Shown one piece after another: positions 15,374 through 19,736 of a stretch of DNA of 19,736 nt. Under the pieces are notes generated by a model, which saw nothing but the letters and a program-made list of their open reading frames with translations, made no database searches and was not told where the DNA came from. Where the stretch lies: assembly GCA_937916485.1 (NCBI GenBank), contig CALFSV010000165.1:1-19736 (forward strand), read 5' to 3'. The DNA comes from an uncultured Paracoccaceae bacterium (GTDB taxonomy: Bacteria; Pseudomonadota; Alphaproteobacteria; Rhodobacterales; Rhodobacteraceae). The position numbers were made by a program, and so were the translations under genes. Positions within the stretch are counted from its first letter, which is position 1. Each line of letters begins with the position of its first letter.

Positions 15374-17551
15374 GTGACATCCTCTGCAAAAGCCGTGAAC
15401 CGAGCCGGAGCAATCTGGCTCGGTTCACTCTTGGCTGCGATGATCGTTCTGCCGTGGTATCGGCAAGATGGGCTGCTCTCCGGGGCCTCAGCCCTCTTTC
15501 AAGGGTTTGGAGGCAATGCGTGGCTCCTGCCTGGGGTTGTTCTGGCTCTTGCCTCGGCCGGGCTATCGCTGCAGCCGGGTTGGCGCAAAGGCACGGCTGC
15601 GATGGTACTGGTCGTGGCCTCAATGGCGCTTTTAGTGGGGCAAGGCTTCGCCGTCGGCCTCAATGGGCCAAACTGGCCGGGCATCGTGGCACTCTTTCCT
15701 GCCGCTGCAGAGGGCCAGACCGGCCTTGGCTGGGGTGGGTTCATCGCTGGTTTAGCGCTGCTGGGGCTTTTGTCCGAATTGCTGGCTGCGCGCGGCTTTT
15801 GTCGGGGTGAGCGTTTTGCCTCTGGGGCCGTGGTGATCATCGTCGCCTTGCTGGTGCTCTTTGTCTTTTTTCCGATCCTGAAGTTGGGTTCAGCGGCCTT
15901 CATAAGCCCCGACGGCGGCTTTGCGCTGGTGGAATTCTGGGGGCGGCTGTCGGCTCCCGAATTGTGGCGGCTAAATTGCTTTCAGGGCACGGGCCGTTGC
16001 GGCGTTGTGATCAATACGGTCATCCTCGGGACGCTTGCTGCGCTTCTTGCTACCCTTTTAGGCCTCGCGCTGGCGATGCTGGTGGCGCGGACGAACTTCC
16101 GGCTCAAGCGGACGCTACGGGCCATTTCGATCCTGCCGATCATTACGCCGCCCTTCGTGGTGGGGGTCGCAATAATCGTCCTGTTTGGGCGGACAGGCGT
16201 GCTGACACAACTCGGGGCCGACATCTTCGACGTGCGCCCAACTCGCTGGGTTTACGGACTGCCAGGCATCCTGATGGCGCAGGTTCTCGCCTTTGCGCCC
16301 GTCACCTTCCTCGTTCTTCTGGGCACGCTGGAGGCGATCAATCCCACGCTCGAAGAGGCATCGACCACGCTCGGCGCGCGCCCGATGAAGACGTTTCGGA
16401 CTGTCACATGGCCGCTGCTGCGGCCCGGTCTGGCAGCGGCGTTTCTGCTAGCATTCATCGAGAGCCTTGCCGATTTCGGCAACCCTTTAGTCCTAGGGGG
16501 CGGATATGAAGTGCTCTCAACCAAGATCTTTTTTGCCGTCGTCGGGGCCCGTTATGACCTGGGCAATGCGGCTACCCTGGCTATGATCCTGCTCTCGCTC
16601 ACGCTCGTGGCCTTTTGGCTACAGATGCGCTGGCTGGGCAACAAGAGCTACGTGACCGTCACCGGCAAATCCGATGCGGGGCTTGCGGCCCCTGTTCCGC
16701 AGGTCATCAAAGTGGCAGCTATCGCGCTGATCGTGCCGTGGGTTGCCTTCACCATAGGGGTTTACCTGATCGTGGTAGGTGGGGGCTTTGTTACCGACGT
16801 GGGACGGCTCGACCTGTCGCCGACATTCAGCCATATCGTAACGGCGTTTTCGTTCGAATTTGGCGAGAACGGACTGCGCCTTTATGGATCTGCCTGGGAT
16901 TCCATGATAACAACACTTTGGGTCTCGGCCATCGCAGCGCCTCTGACAACGGCGATTGGAATCCTGACCGCTTGGCTGGTGGCGCGTCAGGACTTTGCGG
17001 GCAAGAAAGCCTTTGAATTTGGAACGATGCTGTCCTTTGCGATCCCAGGTACCGTTGTCGGCGTTTCCTATGTTGCGGCCTTCAACGTGCCTCCCGTGGA
17101 CATCACTGGGACGATGGCGATCCTCGTCATCTGTTTCATGTTCCGCAATATGCCTGTGGGCATGCGGGCAGGGATGGCGGCCCTGAGCCAGATCGACCGG
17201 TCAATGGAAGAAGCCAGCCAGACCATGGGGGCCGGTGGGCTTGCCACCCTTCGCAACGTCGTGCTTCCGCTGATCCGGCCTGCGATCTTTACCGCGCTGG
17301 TCTATTCCTTTGTTACAGCGATGACAGCGGTCTCGGCGGTGATCTTCCTCGTATCGGCCCGGCACAATATGGCTACGGCCTATATCATGGGGCGGGTCGA
17401 AAACGGGGAATACGCATTGGCCATCGCCTATTCGGCGGTGCTCATGCTGGTGATGATCGTCTGCGTGGTGCTGATCCAGTTTGTCGTTGGGCAGCGGCGG
17501 TTAGGGCGGCGCAAGGAATTGCAGGGGGCCGGGCCAGCCCCGGCGGAATAG
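15374..17551 (+). CDS. Fused ABC transporter permease, AfuB/FbpB-like, with extra N-terminal membrane segments
   Basis: A 725-residue inner-membrane protein. Two permease halves are fused, each with an EAA loop: TLEEASTTLGARPMKTFRTVTWPL (about 325-348) and SMEEASQTMGAGGLATLRNVVLPL (about 609-632). Before the first half lies an extension of about 150 residues with roughly four hydrophobic helices (about 12-28, 50-66, 75-95 and 120-138). The minus-strand permease lacks this part. The start is uncertain. I chose the GTG at 15374, seven bases after the binding-protein stop; another in-frame GTG is at 15395, and neither has a clear ribosome-binding site. Expression is thus probably coupled to the binding-protein gene. 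It should form the channel for the AfuA-like protein with the ATPase encoded next. Confidence 0.88.
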   Translation: MTSSAKAVNRAGAIWLGSLLAAMIVLPWYRQDGLLSGASALFQGFGGNAWLLPGVVLALASAGLSLQPGWRKGTAAMVLVVASMALLVGQGFAVGLNGPNWPGIVALFPAAAEGQTGLGWGGFIAGLALLGLLSELLAARGFCRGERFASGAVVIIVALLVLFVFFPILKLGSAAFISPDGGFALVEFWGRLSAPELWRLNCFQGTGRCGVVINTVILGTLAALLATLLGLALAMLVARTNFRLKRTLRAISILPIITPPFVVGVAIIVLFGRTGVLTQLGADIFDVRPTRWVYGLPGILMAQVLAFAPVTFLVLLGTLEAINPTLEEASTTLGARPMKTFRTVTWPLLRPGLAAAFLLAFIESLADFGNPLVLGGGYEVLSTKIFFAVVGARYDLGNAATLAMILLSLTLVAFWLQMRWLGNKSYVTVTGKSDAGLAAPVPQVIKVAAIALIVPWVAFTIGVYLIVVGGGFVTDVGRLDLSPTFSHIVTAFSFEFGENGLRLYGSAWDSMITTLWVSAIAAPLTTAIGILTAWLVARQDFAGKKAFEFGTMLSFAIPGTVVGVSYVAAFNVPPVDITGTMAILVICFMFRNMPVGMRAGMAALSQIDRSMEEASQTMGAGGLATLRNVVLPLIRPAIFTALVYSFVTAMTAVSAVIFLVSARHNMATAYIMGRVENGEYALAIAYSAVLMLVMIVCVVLIQFVVGQRRLGRRKELQGAGPAPAE

Positions 17552-17558
17552 GAGAGCG

Positions 17559-18572
17559 ATGTCCGACACAGCCATAGAATTCGTTAACGTGATCAAGCGC
17601 TATGGCAGCGCCGTGGCGGTCGATGACATCAGCTTTTCGATTGCCAAAGGTGAGCTTGTGACGTTCCTCGGCCCCTCGGGTTGCGGCAAGACCACGTCGC
17701 TGCGGCTGATAGCGGGACTAGAACTGCCCAGCGAAGGCCAAGTGCTGATCGGGGGGCGCGACGTCAGCCGCGATCCGGCCTCGGAACGCAATGTGGGCAT
17801 GGTGTTCCAATCCTACGCCCTGTTTCCGCATATGAACGTGCTCGACAACGTGTCCTATGGCCCAGTCATCCGGGGCGGCAACAAGGCCGAGGCCCAGGCT
17901 AAGGCCCGCGAAATCCTCGAACAGGTCGGCCTAGCGGGGTTGCAGGACCGTTTGCCGTCCGAGTTGTCCGGCGGCCAGCAGCAGCGTGTGGCCGTGGCGC
18001 GGGCCATCGTGCAGCAACCAGAGGTTCTGCTGTTTGATGAGCCGCTTTCGAATGTGGACGCCAAACTGCGCCGCAAGGTCAGGGCCGAAATCCGGGATCT
18101 GCAACGCCGCTTTGGGCTCACGGCCGTGTATGTGACCCACGATCAAGAAGAGGCCCTTGCAGTGTCCGACCGGATCATCGTTATGCAGTCCGGGCGCATC
18201 GCGCAGATCGGCACCCCGCAAGACCTGTATGACCGACCGGCGACGCCCTTCGTGGCGGACTTCATTGGTGATGCAAACCTGATCGACGGCACCGTGCAGG
18301 GTGGGCACTTTCGCGCCGCCGATCTCGAACTGGTGCTTGCGGGGCATGACGGGCCTGCCACCGTTTCGATCCGGCCCGAGCGTATTACCCTTCAGACGGG
18401 CGGGCCATCCAAGGTGCTCAGCGCCACCTATCTGGGCAGCCGGACGGAATATGTGATTGAGACGGGGGCAGGAGAATTGCTGGTCTCTCGCCCGATCTCC
18501 GAACCCGCAATGCCCAACGGCAGCGCTGTCAGCCTTCATATCGCGTCTAGCGATCTCACCCGCGTGCGCTGA
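17559..18572 (+). CDS. ABC transporter ATPase, AfuC/FbpC-like
   Basis: A 337-residue ATPase with Walker A GPSGCGKT (38-45), Q-loop Q84, signature LSGGQ (136-140), Walker B VLLFDE (156-161) and switch histidine H194. After about residue 235 comes a TOBE-type regulatory domain, with VSIRPERITL and a short beta-rich end. AGGAG overlapping the permease stop gives a good ribosome-binding site for the ATG at 17559. It is clearly related to, but not a close copy of, the minus-strand ATPase. Gene order also differs: here the permease precedes the ATPase. The two transporters are therefore unlikely to be a recent duplication. It should energise the fused permease encoded upstream. Confidence 0.94.
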   Translation: MSDTAIEFVNVIKRYGSAVAVDDISFSIAKGELVTFLGPSGCGKTTSLRLIAGLELPSEGQVLIGGRDVSRDPASERNVGMVFQSYALFPHMNVLDNVSYGPVIRGGNKAEAQAKAREILEQVGLAGLQDRLPSELSGGQQQRVAVARAIVQQPEVLLFDEPLSNVDAKLRRKVRAEIRDLQRRFGLTAVYVTHDQEEALAVSDRIIVMQSGRIAQIGTPQDLYDRPATPFVADFIGDANLIDGTVQGGHFRAADLELVLAGHDGPATVSIRPERITLQTGGPSKVLSATYLGSRTEYVIETGAGELLVSRPISEPAMPNGSAVSLHIASSDLTRVR

Positions 18573-18581
18573 GGAGCCACC

Positions 18582-19355
18582 ATGACCGATCCCATTGACG
18601 CCCGCTTCGAGCTCGCCAAGGCCATCGCGGCCATGGGGGCGGAGTCCGCTCTGGCCTATTTCAACGCCCGAGACACACTTGTCATTGAAGACAAAATGAA
18701 TCCTCAAGACATGGTTAGCCAAGCGGACAAGGAAGTCGAGCTTCTGCTACGCGCCGAGATTGCAGCAGCATTTCCCGATGATGCTATCTTAGGAGAGGAA
18801 GGCGGCGCCAGCGGTGGTGCCAGCGGTTTTACATGGGTGCTGGACCCAATTGATGGTACTTCGCCCTTCCTCGCGGGCTTGCCGCACTGGGGTGTGGTGA
18901 TCGCCATCCTGCAAGGCGACGAGACGGTGGCCGGGGTTATCGCCCAGCCGATGGCGGGCGAAACCTTCACTGCCCGGATTGGGGCAGGCGCATGGGTGAA
19001 CGACCGGCCAATGCAGGTGGGGCACGATCTGATGCTCAACACATGCAACGTCGGGATGGGGATCAGCCACCGATCGCCCATTGGGCCCTTTATAAAGGCG
19101 ATCGAAGGCGTGCTGACCGCTGGTGGCATGTTCTATCGCAATGGGTCCGGCGCGGTGATGCTGGCTTCCGTCGCAGTTGGGAGGTTGGGAGGGTATTACG
19201 AGCCGCACATGAACCCGTGGGATTGCCTTGCCGGGCTCTTGATGGTGCGCGAGGCAGGCGGGCAGACGCTACCATTTCCGGCGGGAGCGCAAGGTGGTAC
19301 CGTGCTGGCAGCAGCACCGCGGGTTTTCCTTCCGTTGCATTCAATCTGCCTTTAG
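18582..19355 (+). CDS. Inositol-monophosphatase-family phosphatase
   Basis: A 257-residue cytoplasmic enzyme of the IMPase family, normal in length. Metal-binding motifs are present: D49 in SQADKEVE, GEE (71-73), WVLDPIDGT (85-93, with D88 and D91) and HMNPWDCLAG (209-218, with D214). These would coordinate the Mg ions that hydrolyse a phosphate monoester. Relatives act on inositol phosphates, fructose bisphosphate, histidinol phosphate or 3'-phosphoadenosine phosphate, so the substrate is open. The gene lies 9 bases after the ATPase stop, with GGAG directly after that stop, and ends the transporter operon. In this setting it probably dephosphorylates the compound taken up by the AfuA-like system. 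The C-terminal end (PRVFLPLHSICL) is slightly unusual but not truncated. Confidence 0.92.
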   Translation: MTDPIDARFELAKAIAAMGAESALAYFNARDTLVIEDKMNPQDMVSQADKEVELLLRAEIAAAFPDDAILGEEGGASGGASGFTWVLDPIDGTSPFLAGLPHWGVVIAILQGDETVAGVIAQPMAGETFTARIGAGAWVNDRPMQVGHDLMLNTCNVGMGISHRSPIGPFIKAIEGVLTAGGMFYRNGSGAVMLASVAVGRLGGYYEPHMNPWDCLAGLLMVREAGGQTLPFPAGAQGGTVLAAAPRVFLPLHSICL

Positions 19356-19736
19356 AGACGTGATTGAATCGCGGCCGCTGATAGCAGACCTGTGTCGGGC
19401 AAGAGTGCGGCTTCGCGACATGGCCTCGGAACACGATCCGCCATAATCATCCGACGCACCTTTGGAGCCTTCCGTTTTGTCATTTCCGATGGCGTTGGCC
19501 GCGAGGCGGGCAAGGTGCTGTGCAGAGTCTACCGGCAAAGATTCCCAGCGCACTCAAAGGGTGCTTTGTCCACCGACCGAAGCCCCGGCGCATGTCATGG
19601 TGTGCGATGCACCAATGGCCGCTTTGACCGACCGCGGCGCGGAATAGAAAGTAGAGCCTGATTGACCGCTCTGGGCCGTTCTGGGCGGCAATTGCGTAAC
19701 ACAGATGACCCTTTGATGTGATGCTGGTCTGCCCCC
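19356..19736. other. No recognisable gene; right-end intergenic or decayed DNA
   Basis: Only short frames on both strands are open here. None has a familiar motif together with a convincing ribosome-binding site. I see no clear terminator for the upstream operon. A short direct repeat of TCTGGGC occurs around 19670-19690. The stretch may hold the edge of a decayed gene. Confidence 0.5.

Noticed and set aside
8058..19355. The two FbpABC-like operons as a recent tandem duplication
   Set aside because: Gene order, permease length, binding-protein motifs and terminal genes all differ, so they are distant homologues at most.
1..19736. CRISPR array, tRNA or rRNA genes
   Set aside because: I saw no regularly spaced repeats and no tRNA- or rRNA-like conserved sequence on reading the window.

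Overview
The window looks like a chromosomal, transport-rich segment of a high-GC alphaproteobacterium, most likely of the Rhodobacteraceae/Roseobacter type. The placement rests on overall GC-richness, FadR- and ROK-regulated ABC operons, and a transposase start familiar from that family; no marker gene confirms it. I saw no rRNA, tRNA or CRISPR array.

Region 1 (1-490) has no intact gene. It holds a small inverted repeat and the first codons of an IS66-type tnpA-like gene that breaks off next to the 3' end of the first real gene.

Region 2 (491-8057, minus strand) is one operon read from about 8000 towards 491. It encodes a peptide/opine-type (family 5) substrate-binding protein, two ATPases, two permeases, a class V aminotransferase of the isopenicillin-N-epimerase-like group, and a FadR-type GntR regulator. 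Most junctions are 4-base ATGA/GTGA overlaps. A hairpin separates the binding-protein gene from the ATPase genes. Two GTC/GAC palindromes upstream of the first gene are candidate sites for the regulator.

Region 3 (8058-19355) is the most interesting part. Two different FbpABC/AfuABC-type ABC transporters sit back to back around a ROK-family regulator. The minus-strand one is binding protein - ATPase - fused permease - PP2C-like phosphatase (12814 to 8058). The plus-strand one is ROK regulator - binding protein - fused permease - ATPase - inositol-monophosphatase-family enzyme (12992 to 19355). Automatic annotation would probably call both iron(III) transporters. However, neither binding protein shows the adjacent tyrosine pair of classical ferric-binding proteins, and the plus-strand one resembles the sugar-phosphate-binding protein AfuA as I recall it. 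A sugar-type (ROK) regulator and a phosphatase gene at the end of each arm make uptake and dephosphorylation of organic phosphates the working hypothesis. A short leader ORF and a palindrome lie just ahead of the plus-strand binding-protein gene.

Region 4 (19356-19736) holds nothing I can support as a gene.
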